Shown here: piece after piece, positions 11,333-22,542 of the stretch
How the letters are laid out: each line of letters begins with the position of its first letter
How positions within the stretch are numbered: the first letter of the stretch is position 1
Source: Pleurodeles waltl
Taxonomy: Eukaryota; Chordata; Amphibia; Caudata; Salamandridae
Reading direction: 5' to 3'
Length of the DNA stretch: 64,000 nt
NCBI RefSeq assembly: GCF_031143425.1
Contig: NC_090451.1
Span: 661,878,575-661,942,574 of the forward strand
Translations under genes and position numbers: made by a program
The notes under the pieces: model-generated
Database searches by the model: none
What the model was told of the DNA's origin: nothing
Seen by the model: the letters and a program-made list of their open reading frames with translations, nothing else

Positions 11333-11502
11333 AATGCGGCTTTTTTTTTGACACCACAATTAACATTTTACATTGTCCCTTCTAATACATGCTCAAGTGT
11401 CTTTTTAACTTGTCGTTATTGACGTTTCCATGAACATGTTTTAGGATGAATTCTAGTAGCTTTTATATGTTAAATTAGGCTTTGAACCACCTTTGAACCA
11501 GC
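11333..11502 (+). other. non-coding tail between post-env ORF and polypurine tract
   Basis: AT-rich sequence with no ORF. It probably includes the 3' untranslated segment upstream of the LTR. Confidence 0.5.
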
Positions 11503-11512
11503 AAGGGGAGGG
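11503..11512 (+). promoter_or_regulatory. polypurine tract
   Basis: AAGGGGAGGG directly precedes the 3' LTR start at 11513. It would prime plus-strand DNA synthesis. Its junction with the LTR independently supports the LTR boundary set by the target-site duplication. Confidence 0.85.
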
Positions 11513-12489
11513 TATTGCGTAGCCATTTTAGCTACGGCGTGATACATGTTATTTTAGCTAACTAGGCCTGCCGCTGTTCACTTTAACCTAGATTTGTTTT
11601 TATTTAGCTTTGTTATATTAACATTAGCCACATTTTCGGTCTTGTTTTATTTTCTCTATCTAGCTGTTCTTCGCCTAGGTCAACACTACGTTCTTAAACA
11701 AGACATTTCTTTCACTCTGTGCTTTTCTCAAGGCTGCAGTAAGATAAGTTGCCGGCAAAAGTGATACACTTTGTCTCCAATGTTCACAGAAACATACACA
11801 CTCTTACGTGGGGATCCTATCTTGGAACATCAGCTGTTTTATTATAAAAGCACTACTTTGACCCATGTACCTTAGAGGGAGATTCCAGACAGATGACAAC
11901 GACTGTATGCTAATTGCTTCACAGCAGCTGCTTATGCAGACTACAGGCCTCTTGCTCAGGTATAAGGGATGTCTTCTCAGAGGAAACCTGAAGGGCAGAA
12001 TTAGAGTTTAACATGCTGTGCTCTAACATAGTTTAGGTAGGAACTATCCTTATAAAGTCTAGTGATAACGTTGTAGCATTACTTTTGTGTTTTACTCTCC
12101 TTGTCACAATTTTAATCTTGTGGTGCTTCATCGTCCTAGTTATTGCAATAAATGCCTTATTATCTAAGATCAGTTACTTCAATAAAACCTTATTGAACTA
12201 TACTCTGCCTCTGATTGTCCCTGCATATGTGAGACTAATGTAACTGAGAGAAACGGATGAGGTCTGAGTGACCATGATTCCCCTGAGGATTCATTCATGT
12301 CATGCCCCCGGTTACCGCAATCATCCCTGCTCTTGGGTGGAGATGAGGCACTGCTAGTTAGCCGGAACAAATCCGGATGAGGCTGACAGGTGTCACATGG
12401 TGCGGAATCGGACTCAGTCCCCCACAATACAATTGATTCTGCTGTCCGAATCCAATAGCCTCATTAGGATAATGAGAACCTTCGTGACA
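11513..12489 (+). repeat. 3' LTR of the retrovirus
   Basis: This copy matches the 5' LTR over its whole length (977 versus 982 bp), with TATAAA at 12051-12056 and AATAAA at 12147-12152. It ends in CA at 12488-12489, followed by the right CCAG target copy. Confidence 0.9.
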
Positions 12490-12493
12490 CCAG
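12490..12493. repeat. target-site duplication CCAG, right copy
   Basis: Identical to 2269-2272 on the other side of the provirus. Confidence 0.8.
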
Positions 12494-12731
12494 GATTTGG
12501 ACTTCGGTCTTGTTGGAGCTGAGCTTAAGGCAGATGTCCTTCATCACGGCCGCGACAGCTTCCATCCCGTTGTGGAAGTTCTTCTTGGCAGTAGTGGAGT
12601 TTTCGGTATGTGAGATAATTAGCTGGGTATTGTCGGCGTAGGCAATGATGTTCAGTCCGTGGTCCTTGATGAAGGATGTGAGCGGGGACATGTAGACGTT
12701 AAAGAGTGTGGGGCTCACGAAGGAGCCCTGT
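12494..12731 (-). mobile_element. L2/CR1-like LINE, 5' remnant of the interrupted copy
   Basis: On the minus strand this encodes RT palm sequence: MSPLTSFIKDHGLN, then IIAYADNTQ, where the usual second catalytic Asp of YADD is Asn, then KLSSNKTEVQIL. It joins to the fragment at 1508-2272 when the provirus is removed. The element starts inside the palm domain (5' truncation at about 12731), as usual for LINE copies. Confidence 0.8.
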
Positions 12732-14878
12732 GATTATTAATGATTATTAATGATGATTAAACAGAATCCTCCTTTAATCTTGGATCCAAGAAATACAATG
12801 GAAGAAGTTTCAGTTCCCTGCTCTTCAAGGGGTAATCTTACCATAAAGTGTAATTGGATTAAGGATAGGGCAGCCAGTTACATGTCTATTCTCTTGCATC
12901 AGGAACAAAGCCAAGGAGTAATAATGGGCTTGGAATATGGAGGATGAGTGCAGTGACTTTACCAGGAAAGGGAGTGTCCCTTTAGGCTTAAACCACACAG
13001 ATAAATACCTTCCTCTCTGGCATCTGGAAGGAGAAGGAGTCTGTGACATTGTTGACATTATTTTGAAGAAACTCCTTGTTCCTCTCTGGCATCTGGAAGG
13101 AGGAGGAGTCTTTAAAGGTTGTTGAAATGATTTTGAAGAAACTCCAGAAGTAGAAAAAAATGACTGAGGTTGTTAGTGACATGAAGATGAATGTTTCTGG
13201 GTCTTAAACAGATCATGGAGCTTATCTTCTACTTTACAACCAAGATCTAATGTCCTTGAAAGGAGATCATGAGCAGCGGACCTTTCTGATAAATAAGTAG
13301 GCCATCCCTTGAGCAACCGCCATAGCATCTTCAGCAAGGGCCGCAGAATGAAGCTCATCAAAATATATATCTGATAGAAACACAGCCTGATCTTCCATGG
13401 CTTCATTAAGGTAGAGCATTCAGATCCCTCTTCATTCATCGTGATAATGTCTTTGAACTTCAAAATTAAAGACAGAGAAATTTAGGCACCATACATCTCT
13501 GCACCCACCACCAAATGGGAAGCATAGTAGGCTTTCTTCGGTGTGGAGTCCAACTTTTTTTTTAATCAGCAGGAGCCTTATAGATGGCATCCCCAGCCAC
13601 TGAATCACAACCCATACAGGAATGTACTGGCATAGTATCAAGAATAGATGTTTCCATATCATCACTAGGGCATGGTCTCAGCATAACACTAGATCAGGAT
13701 TCTTTGCTTCCCTCAGGATGATTTCATAAATAGGTTGGTGAAGAGCTAGGTCCTACTGAGAAGCATAATTAAATTGATGAAGAACTGGAAAAAAAGTGCC
13801 TGGAGCCTTAAATAAAGGGAGACTTGTATTCTCATGGATCCTTATTAAAATCACAGGCTGCAGATCTAACTCATTTGATTTGCCCTATGATAACCACCAT
13901 AATTCAAATTGGAGGTCCTCGAAAAAGAGTCTTTCTTGGGATTAGTCCTCTGAAAGGAGCAAGGAGAAGGAGGAAGATGTTGCCCTTCCTCTGTCTCAGC
14001 AGCCTTGCCACACAATCCTTCCTGTGCTTGTTCCTCTGACCACCTGGCAAGTTTTGTGGGAGTGGATAGGGGAGAGGAGCCAGAAGTGATAGATTCCTGA
14101 AGATTACTCCGCTAGTGCTTGTGTTTTTACACAACAATAGCTTTACAATCAGTATGTCAGTTTGTGACAGCACCCCCAACTTTAACAACACACAAGGTTG
14201 CGATCCTGCCCATTTGACCAACTTCCCTACCTCTGACATCAGTGGAAGCTTACCACACAGGCACATAGGAATGACAAATCATACCTCCAAATACTAACCC
14301 TACACAAACCCTGCACAGCATTGTAAAGTCACTGACACAGCCTGCTACAACAGCATAAGATGGAGTTACTTTATGGACTACACAAAGAAAAAAACACTCA
14401 AATCAGCAGCAGCAGAATACCTGCCAACTATATCCCCAGGTGCAACAATGGACTTCTTACGGGCAAATGATCAAATCTATAATACCACCAGAACGCCCTG
14501 GTCTGATTTCCCAACTTCCTATGCCCTGCATAAGAGGACAACGAGCAGTAAAGTTGAAGACACAAGTTGAGCTGGTGCCGAGGCTCATCATCTCGGTCTA
14601 AGACAAGAAACAACAAATTCTTAAGAATGTCGGGAAAGTCAGCCATTTAACTCAGCTGAATGGATGGGGATATTATTTTACTGCCTGTACCTGAGTTTCT
14701 TCTTGTCTCAAGGAAAGTATATTCTATAAATAACTGAAATCAGGGCGACACATTTTGGGGCATCAGACATCTGTTAAGATTACCTAATTTGTACAGCGCC
14801 TTGGTCAGAACAGGATTGTGTCACATATGACATGATGGACACATGACAGTCTTAGCTGGGTCTAGTATACTTAGTCTC
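12732..14878. other. unassigned sequence with decayed minus-strand fragments
   Basis: No clear element ends. A two-copy direct repeat of about 69 bp (starts 13012 and 13081, beginning cctctctggcatctgg) is visible. On the minus strand two overlapping open stretches (13463-13173 and 13665-13432) look like pieces of a degraded coding sequence, possibly a gag-like part of a retroelement, but no motif identifies them. The rest shows nothing I can name. Confidence 0.4.
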
Positions 14879-16941
14879 TGTATCAGTAGTCATTGTTTAA
14901 CCTGGCTGTGTGATGTGAACGGAATGCTGAAGTGGGGTAAAAATAGAATCTGAAATATGTATGCCATCCAGAGTGTGGGGAGGCAGGAGTGACAACTGAT
15001 GAGTAGGCTGAGATGGGGATACCGGGTTTATGGTGAGGAATCCTTTACCTACATGTTATCGTGATCTGTAACCTGGCTTCATAAATAAACTACCTATGTG
15101 AAATCTGGATTCCACGCTTCTTTCTGGAATTCTACATTGGAGACAAGGATGGGACTAAACTTTGAAAAAAATTGCTATTTTAATAGTTTTCATGGTGCGG
15201 CCATATCTGTTCAGCGAGGATTGGCTCCTGCCCGTGCTTCCGATCTTGGCAGTGCTCTAGGAGCTTCAAGGTGATGTCAACCACTATGGCATGTCTTCTC
15301 AATCACACATCTGATGTTGGTCTACTGAAAATAATGATAGGCCAAGAAGGTCTGTCAAGTGTTTGGGAACGATTCAGGTAGCGTTTCTGAGGACTTCAAT
15401 GAAGTGTTATGCCATAGGGAACCGAATAAAGAAATGTAGACACCTGTTTGTTTTTTCATAAGTGGAGATATTGTTTGTTTTTTGTCAAAATAAAACGTAT
15501 CAACTTGTGGATGGCTGTGCCTGTTAGAAGAGCTTTTAGACAACAATGCCAGTTAGTTACCTACAGTGAAAATTTTTCAGTGTGGTGAGGTGTACTTAGA
15601 AGGTTCTAAGAGCAGTTGAGATGCATAGCTGAGAGGAGCTGGGCACAAAGCTGTGTTTTGGAGCCTAAGTACTATTCTGTATTGGTTTGTTACCAAATAA
15701 CATATTCTGAAATATTTTTATGGCATTTTTGTATGGATTGCATGCTGATAATGACTTCAGAATGTGACCGCTATAAATACATAGTGTAATGTGATTCTAT
15801 ATCTTAAGCTGACTTTCAGAGTTGATGTAGGATGTAGTATGAAGGCATTTTGGCATGTCAGTCTGTAAGCAGGGTGCATGTGGAGGAATATATTTGTTTG
15901 TAGGAGCACAGAACACATAGTTATGGAACAGTTGTATAGTGTGGTGTGCTGGAGATCAAAGTGGTGTAGTGTTTAGTATGCTGTTGGAGTACGTAAGGAG
16001 GCAATGCCTGTGGTGCAGCTATGGAGCATTGGAGTATGTAAGGCTAAATGCCTGTGATGCTGCTGTGGAGTTTTGGAGCACATAAACACACAATGGCTAT
16101 GGTGCTGTTCGGGTGCTTTGGAGCACATAAGCATGCAAAGGCCGAAATAGTGTTGTGGTATATTGGAGCTTATAGGCATGTTTGGCTGTGATGCTCTTGC
16201 GATACATTGGAGCATGCATGGTTTCGACAGCTGCCGTGCTGCATGGTGCATTGGAGCACAATGTGGTGAAGTGACTGCTGAGGATCTGGTGCTTGGGAGT
16301 CGTGTTGATCCCATGGTAATTACTTTTTAGGAGTGCAGTAGAGTGCATGGATGTTGTTACAGCACATCATAGTAACAAAATGTTATACCAGTTTATGTGT
16401 TACTTGGTGGTGGCTCTTAAAAAGAGACACTGGATGATGTTGATTGATAGTGTTGTCGGAGGCTGAGTGCACAGGAATTGGGAAATAAGCTAGTGATATG
16501 ATATGTGTTAATTGCAAATTATTTTGTAGTGTTTGGTTCAGGAGTATGCTGGCACGCTACTTATGTTTAGACTCTCTTTTGGGTGGTTGAATACCGGCAT
16601 ACAAGTGGCATTTAGGTTGTCTTTTGAGTTTTGCTGTGGGGTGTACCGAGGCTCACACTTATGTATTTCTGAGGAAGGGTGGCGTGTAGGAGTCAATGTT
16701 TAGCCTTGCTCTGTGGTGAGGTACCAGAGGAATGTTGGAGTGAGGTAAGAATAGAAGCTGGAGTGTGTCATCCATCCTCTGGAGAAGGCAGGAGTTACGT
16801 TGATGAGTAGGCTAAGCAGGAAGATGCCTGGCTCTTGGTGGGGCATCATTCATCTAAATCTTAACCAGATCTGTAACCTGGCTTAATAAATAGGCTACCT
16901 ACGCGAAGTCTGGAGTCCTCGCTTCTTTCTGGAATTCTACA
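14879..16941 (+). mobile_element. small non-coding LTR retroelement
   Basis: Two direct repeats of about 258 bp (14879-15136 and 16685-16941) begin TGTA and end TTCTACA, share an AATAAA (15084-15089 in the left copy) and are diverged but clearly alignable. Just after the left copy comes TTGGAGACAAGG, a plausible primer site two bases into the internal region. Just before the right copy is a purine-rich GAGGAAGGG tract near 16671-16680. The internal 1.55 kb holds no ORF with retroviral motifs, so this would be a non-autonomous (TRIM/LARD-like) element. I could not find a matching target duplication, which fits its age. Confidence 0.6.
15898..16296 (+). repeat. 45-bp minisatellite inside the LTR element
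   Basis: Units begin TTGGAG and recur at 15984, 16029, 16073, 16118, 16163, 16207 and 16251, a period of 44-45 bp. Two more degenerate units lie upstream from about 15898. The units are diverged from each other by roughly a third. Confidence 0.8.
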
Positions 16942-19487
16942 ATGAGTGTCCAGCAAAGCTGGCTACGTCTGAGTCCTACGGACTTAATGTAAATTTTCTC
17001 CAGGAAATAAAGAGCCTCACACGCAGAGTGTGGACATTAAGGCTTGAAACTCAGGACTCAACACGTGGTTCCGATTAGAGATGGGCCACGCCCCCGCTCT
17101 GGTGTGCTGACCTTCCACCTCACCTGGCTGATGCTGATGTCACACCTATTAATAGTTCAGTGGGGGTTAAGTTTAGAATGTGGTTCCCTGCCTGTACACA
17201 CAACGCCGGGGTATCTAGGCGTTTCCACGGGTATAAATAAATCCACGCGGTTTCACGGTTAAGTCACGATTTCTGGATTTTACTTGGGTCTGCAGTATGA
17301 AATAGTGGCAGGCAGGTGAGGGAGTTTCTAGCATCAGAAAATATTGTTTTGAAAAGGAAGAGGCTCTTTAAAAATGTAACAATAATGCAGCGTGGACATA
17401 CCTTGAAAAAGCACTGGTATTTCGAGGATTTAGTCCAACATGAGCACACAGATGTTTTGCCAACACAAATACAATAGATGTGTAAGTGTCACTGTGGGTG
17501 TATCACCATGACATTGTATGCTTGTTTCTGTGTGTGTCAGTTTCACAATACTGGATCCTAGGAGAAAGTGACTTCCAAACCAAGCATTGAATGAGTGACA
17601 AACCTGGCACTGACAATGTGTCTATATTAATTGCCTTGTTACATTTTCATGTTGATGAATGTTTACAAACACTTTTTATAATACATTGTTTATAGTGCAT
17701 ATAATTTGCATTAACTTCAATACTTTATAGTATTTAATACGGTGTAGCGTGGGATTTTTCAAGAACATATTCGTTTGAAATGCTCATAAAAGTCTAAAAA
17801 AATCTAACTTAAAAACTATGTGTGTCACTAGCACAATATCAATAGAGAAATTACATGGTTAGTGTCTATTTCATTATCATTGCAAATTGCTTTCTGTGTA
17901 ACTGCTACACTTAATCCATTGATTACACCAGTAATATGCTGGGTCACTGGAATTATACGATTATGAGGTTGCTTCATTTTCTGCATATTTACGTGCTTAC
18001 TGTACTTGCCACATAATCCTCCATCTGCTCCTTAATTTACATCTTTCAACCAGAAAGCTTTGTTTCTATTGCAACCATATCAAAGGTTACAGCAAAAAAA
18101 AGTATCGCACTTGGTTCAGTGTCAGAACCACAGTAAAGGTTAAATGGTCACTTGTCAGATGCTGATTGCTGTGTTTAGGTGCTAAACTGGTTCTAATGAA
18201 AGGGAGCTTTCACAAGATGGTATTAATGCAAGTACAATTAAGGAAAGTGAAAAATAATACTGCTGTAGATCTTGCTGCATTATTACACATACTTCGCCTT
18301 TTCTTGTCACATAATTCACTCACCTCTGCCACCTAATTTGGTTCTCCATTGTTACATAATTCCAGTGGCCTGGCAACAAGCAAATCCTGGAACCGGATAA
18401 TATCTAAAGTTGGGGCCCTAAAAGCAGAGTGCACTTAAGCCTAAGACCAGACTACTTCTGCCCCTTCTAGACTCTACCTATCCTCTCCATCTACATGCAC
18501 TCAACTCAGTCCTATCTTGTCCAGTCGCGAGGTGGAGAATATTGTGAACAGAACCCAGCCTATAGGCTGAATGGGTGGTTATATAGTCAAAGAAGCTGAA
18601 GGTTTCTAAATACATATATTACTATGCCGACTAACTTTTATGTATCCTTGACCAGCAAGTTGCTTAAGCGTACACACAGAAAGATCCTCAGTTTTCTTCC
18701 CCACAGTCACCAAAATACAGTGTCACCTTTCCTGTGTCAGTATACATTACCAATGGGCTCTGGTCCCACAAAATCTGCCTACTGAATGGAGGAATGGAAA
18801 ATGTAAGTGGTGTGGCCTGCATCTTACACAGCATCCCAAACAGGTTACTAAGCAACCCAAAGTCCTTAATAGGTCCAGGCACTTGATCAATCACAGCAGT
18901 AGTGAACCAGACAGCTTCGATACCAGGTATCATAACAATCTGTTTGGGGTTGCAGGAACATTTTCCGTTGACTCCTCTGGGTATTGTTTCTATCTCCTTT
19001 CATCCTTCTGTCCATCTCTGGTTCCTCTTGTTCTGGGTCCTGGGTTGTAGATCCACATCTTCGATACATAACTTTGTAATTATTCCTGGAAGAAAGGTTG
19101 ATGCAAAAGGTACTAATGAAACCGATCCTGAATAACTGGCAAGATCATCTGCTTTCTGATTGGCTGACCATGTCTGACCAGGAGCAGATGGGATCTGGGG
19201 CTTTTCCAGAGGTTGGGTTGGTCCAAAGCGGGTCTCTGAAGAAAGTATAGCAGTGCTTGCTGGCATTGCTCTTTGCAGTTAGGCGGGACCAATGGTAGCT
19301 GGCAACTATGGAGCGTGGTTGGGCAGGAAAACTAGTGGTGTGTGTAGGCACACAAACAAATATAATAGGTATGTTCATGCCGACATGCATTACATTATTT
19401 TTTTAAAGTTAAAATGTTTAACTTTTAAATGGTAATGTAATTCATGTTGGCGATTTAGGACATACATACACACACACCTGCAATTCT
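16942..19487. other. unassigned AT-rich sequence
   Basis: No coding motif, element end or RNA gene was recognised in 2.5 kb. Open frames are short and in both orientations. Confidence 0.45.
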
Positions 19488-22170
19488 GCGGGCTCAGAGA
19501 ACCCATAGCAGGAAAAGATTTAGAATCCTTCCTGGAGGTGAATTGATGATGTACTGGAGCGTAATCCGTATCTGACTTGAACAGCGGGTTCTATCTTCCT
19601 CTCCTGGAGAAACAGAGTAGAAGGTTCTCCCTTTATAAGTCACCTGTAAGCTCTGCCCGGTGAGCCACGCCCCGTCCACCCTCGTAGTAGGCAAAGGAAT
19701 TCCCGCCTTTTACCAGGATGATGGACAGCTTTCCGAAACGACCCCACTGCGTTTACCTCCGATTCAGGTGGTGCGTTTTTGATGCGCAGAAGCATGAGGA
19801 CATCTCCACAAAGACGCACTAGAAACAATCACATTGCCAAAGGCACACAAGGTTGCTGGAGACATTTCCCCGTGGTCCATCGCGTAGCCTTAGTGTACAA
19901 TATAAACAGGGCGTATAAAACATGCTAGGTATCGCTTACTGACTTACTCGTAGAAAATACTCCGGTTGGGTAGGCCATGATGCTCATTTTACAGAAACAG
20001 AACCTCAACAGGAAGCACTTACAAATATAAACGTACAGGTGCCCCAGTTGAAGCTCAGCTTCTGGAAAGGACAAGCCACCCTAACTCTTGGGCTCGGCAA
20101 AGATAAAGCAAGGCTGTGCGCTCAGAGATTCCATAGCAGAAAAAGATCTAGAATCCTTCCTGGAGGTGAATTGATGATGTACTGGAGCGTAATCTGTATC
20201 TGACTGTGACGCGTGGGTTCTATCTTCCTCACCTGGAGACACAGAGTAGAAGGTTCTCCCTTTATAAGTCACCTGTAAGCTCCGCCCGCTGAGCCACGCC
20301 CCGTCCACCCTCGAAATAGGCAAAGGAATTCCCGCCTTTTTACCAGGATGATGGACAGCTTTCCGAAACGACCCCACTGCGTTTACCTCCGATTCAGGTG
20401 GTGGGTTGTTGATGCGCAGAAGCAAGAGGACATCTCCACAAAGACGCACTAATAACAATAACATTGCCAAAGGCACACAAAGTTGCTGGAGACATTTTCA
20501 CCGTGGTCCATCACGTAGCTTTAGTGTACAATATAAACGGTGCATATAAAACATGCTAGGTAACGCTTACTGACTTACTGGTAGAAAATACTCCGGTCTG
20601 GTAGGCCATGATACTCATTTTACAGAAACTAAACCTCAACAGGAAGCACTTACAAATATAAACGTAGCAGGTGCCCCAGTTGAAGCTCAGCTTCTGGAAA
20701 GGACAAGCCATCCTAACTCCTGGGCTTGGCAAAGATAAAGCAAGTCTGCGCGCTCAGAGATCCCGTAGCAGAAAAAGATCTAGAATCCTTCCTGGAGGTG
20801 AATTGATGATGTACTGGAGTGTAATCTGTATCTGACTGTGACGCGCGGGTTCTATCTTCCTCACCTGGAGACACAGAGTAGAAGGTTCTCCCTTTATAAA
20901 TCACCTGTAAGCTCCGCCCGCTGAGCCACGCCCGTCCACCCTCGAAGTAGGCAAAGGAATTCCCGCCTTTTACCAGGATGATGGACAGCTTTCCGAAACG
21001 ACCCCACTGCGTTTACCTCTGATTCAGGTGGTGCGTTGTTGATGCGCAGAAGCACGAGGACATTTCCACAAAGACGCACTAATAACAATAACATTGCCAA
21101 AGGCACACAAAGTTGCTGGAGAAATTTTCACCGTGGTCGATCACGTAGCTTTAGTGTACAATATAAACGGTGCATATAAAACATGCTAGGTAACGCTTAC
21201 TGACTTACTGGTAGAAAATACTCCGGTCTGGTAGGCCATGATGCTCATTTTACAGAAACTAAACCTCAACAGGAAGCACTTACAAATATAAACGTAGCAG
21301 GTGCCCCAGTTGAAGCTCAGTTGAAGCTCAGCTTCTGGAAAGGACAAGCCATCCTAACTCTTGGGCTTGGCAAAGGTAAAGCAAGGCTGTACGCTCAGAG
21401 ATTCCATAGCAGAAAAAGATTTAGAATCCTTCCTGGAGGTGAATTGATGATGTACTGGAGCGTAATCTGTATCTGACTTGAATAGCGGGTTCTATCTTCC
21501 TCTCCTGGAGACACAGAGTAGAAGGTTCTCCCCTTTATAAATCACCTGTAAGCTCCGCCCGCTGAGCCACGCCCCGTCCACCCTCGAAGTAGGCAAAGGA
21601 ATTCCCACTTTTTACCAGGATGATGGACAGCTTTCCAAAACGACCCCACTGCGTTTACCGCCGATTTCAGGTGGTGCGTTGTTGATGAGCAGAAGCATGA
21701 GGACATCTCCACAAAGACGCACTAGTAACAATCACATTGCCAAAGGCACACAAGGTTGTTGGAGACGTTTTCCCCATGACCCATCACGTAGCCTTAGTGT
21801 ACAATATAAACAGGGCATATAAAACATGCTAGGTAAACGCTTACTGACTTACTCGTAGAAAATACTCCGGTAGGGTAGGGCATGGTGCTCATTTTGCAGA
21901 AACTAAACCTCAACAGGAAGCACTTACAAATATAAACGTAGCAGGTGCCCCAGTTGAAGCTCAGCTTCTGGAAAGGACAAGCCACCCTAACTCTTGGGCT
22001 TTGGTAAAGATTAAGGAAGGCTCAGAGATTCCATAGCAGAAAAAAAATCTAGAATCCTTCCTGGAGGTGAATTGATGATGTACTGGAGCGTAATCCGTAT
22101 AAGACTGTGATGAGCGGGTTCTATCTTCCGCTACTGGAGACACAGAGTAGAAGGTTCTCCCTTTATAAAA
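19488..22170. repeat. tandem array of ~630-bp units, about 4.3 copies
   Basis: The block cctggaggtgaattgatgat recurs at 19531, 20159, 20791, 21432 and 22060, giving periods of 628, 632, 641 and 628 bp. Units appear about 90% or more identical by eye. The array starts near ctcagagaaccc (19493) and breaks off in the fifth unit at about 22170, just after its TATA-like motif. Minus-strand open frames of 60-131 codons recur in each unit, but their lengths vary with single indels, so they look incidental. Each complete unit carries a GC-rich plus TATA arrangement on the minus strand (separate entry). The family is not one I recognise. Confidence 0.9.
20259..20306 (-). promoter_or_regulatory. promoter-like GC-box and TATA module (representative unit of the array)
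   Basis: Reading the minus strand, GGGGCGTGGC and GGGCGGAGC (GC/CACCC-box-like, 20305-20279) are followed by TTATAAA (20267-20261). The same arrangement occurs in the other units, with TATA-like motifs at 19638-19632, near 20900-20892 and near 21540. The fifth, truncated unit keeps only the TATA part (near 22170). This matches a Pol II core promoter with transcription toward lower coordinates. A CAG/GTGAGG splice-donor-like site 28 bp beyond the TATA is probably too close to the start site to be used. Activity is inference. Confidence 0.4.
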
Positions 22171-22542
22171 CACTAACAAAGAAAAAAAAGAAAAAAAAAA
22201 ACATAACAATCCCACAAAATAGCCTGCTACCAGTCCAAAATCTCGACAGGACCTGAAGCACTGTATACATGCAACTATAGCACAATGCCTCTGCCAGACC
22301 TTGGTATGTTTTCACACCCTGGATGAAGTCTGCTTTATTCAGGGTTGTTTTTAAACTCTGCTCAGTGAAATGCGCTCTTAAATCTAGTGAAAGGTCTCAC
22401 TTGACATCCCCTTCCGAAGTCTAGCTATCTTGCTATTCTTGCGAATCTTTTAAACCCTCACTGGTCCTTATGTGTTTGTTTCTAACTGCATGTCAACACA
22501 GTTTAATACATAATTGTCTCATATACAAGAAACAGAAGGAAT
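22171..22542. other. unassigned sequence
   Basis: Begins with an A-rich run after the array; nothing else recognised. Confidence 0.4.

Larger units (their letters stand above)
2273..12489 (+). mobile_element. full-length endogenous retrovirus, foamy-like (spuma-like), defective
   Basis: A 10.2 kb provirus holds, in order, a 5' LTR, a primer site, gag, protease, RT/RNase H, integrase, env, a post-env ORF, a polypurine tract and a 3' LTR. Traits seen that are shared with spumaviruses are Gag lacking a Cys-His zinc knuckle and ending in basic and Arg-rich sequence, a Lys1,2-like primer site, a 4-bp target duplication, Env of about 950 codons with a long hydrophobic-anchored leader, and an ORF between env and the 3' LTR. 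Known background: foamy-like elements have been reported from amphibians and fish. The assignment is structural, not phylogenetic; an epsilon-like or unclassified lineage remains possible. Multiple stops and frameshifts occur in every gene and RT lacks its catalytic core, so the copy cannot replicate on its own. The two LTRs look roughly 90-95% identical by eye, indicating an old insertion. Confidence 0.9.

Noticed and set aside
20220..20240. Splice-donor-like CAG/GTGAGG on the minus strand of the array units.
   Set aside because: It lies about 28 bp from the TATA box, at or before the expected start site, so it is unlikely to act as an exon end.
20081..20476. 131-codon minus-strand ORF in the tandem array.
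   Set aside because: Other units of the array break the same frame with small indels, so it is not conserved as a protein.
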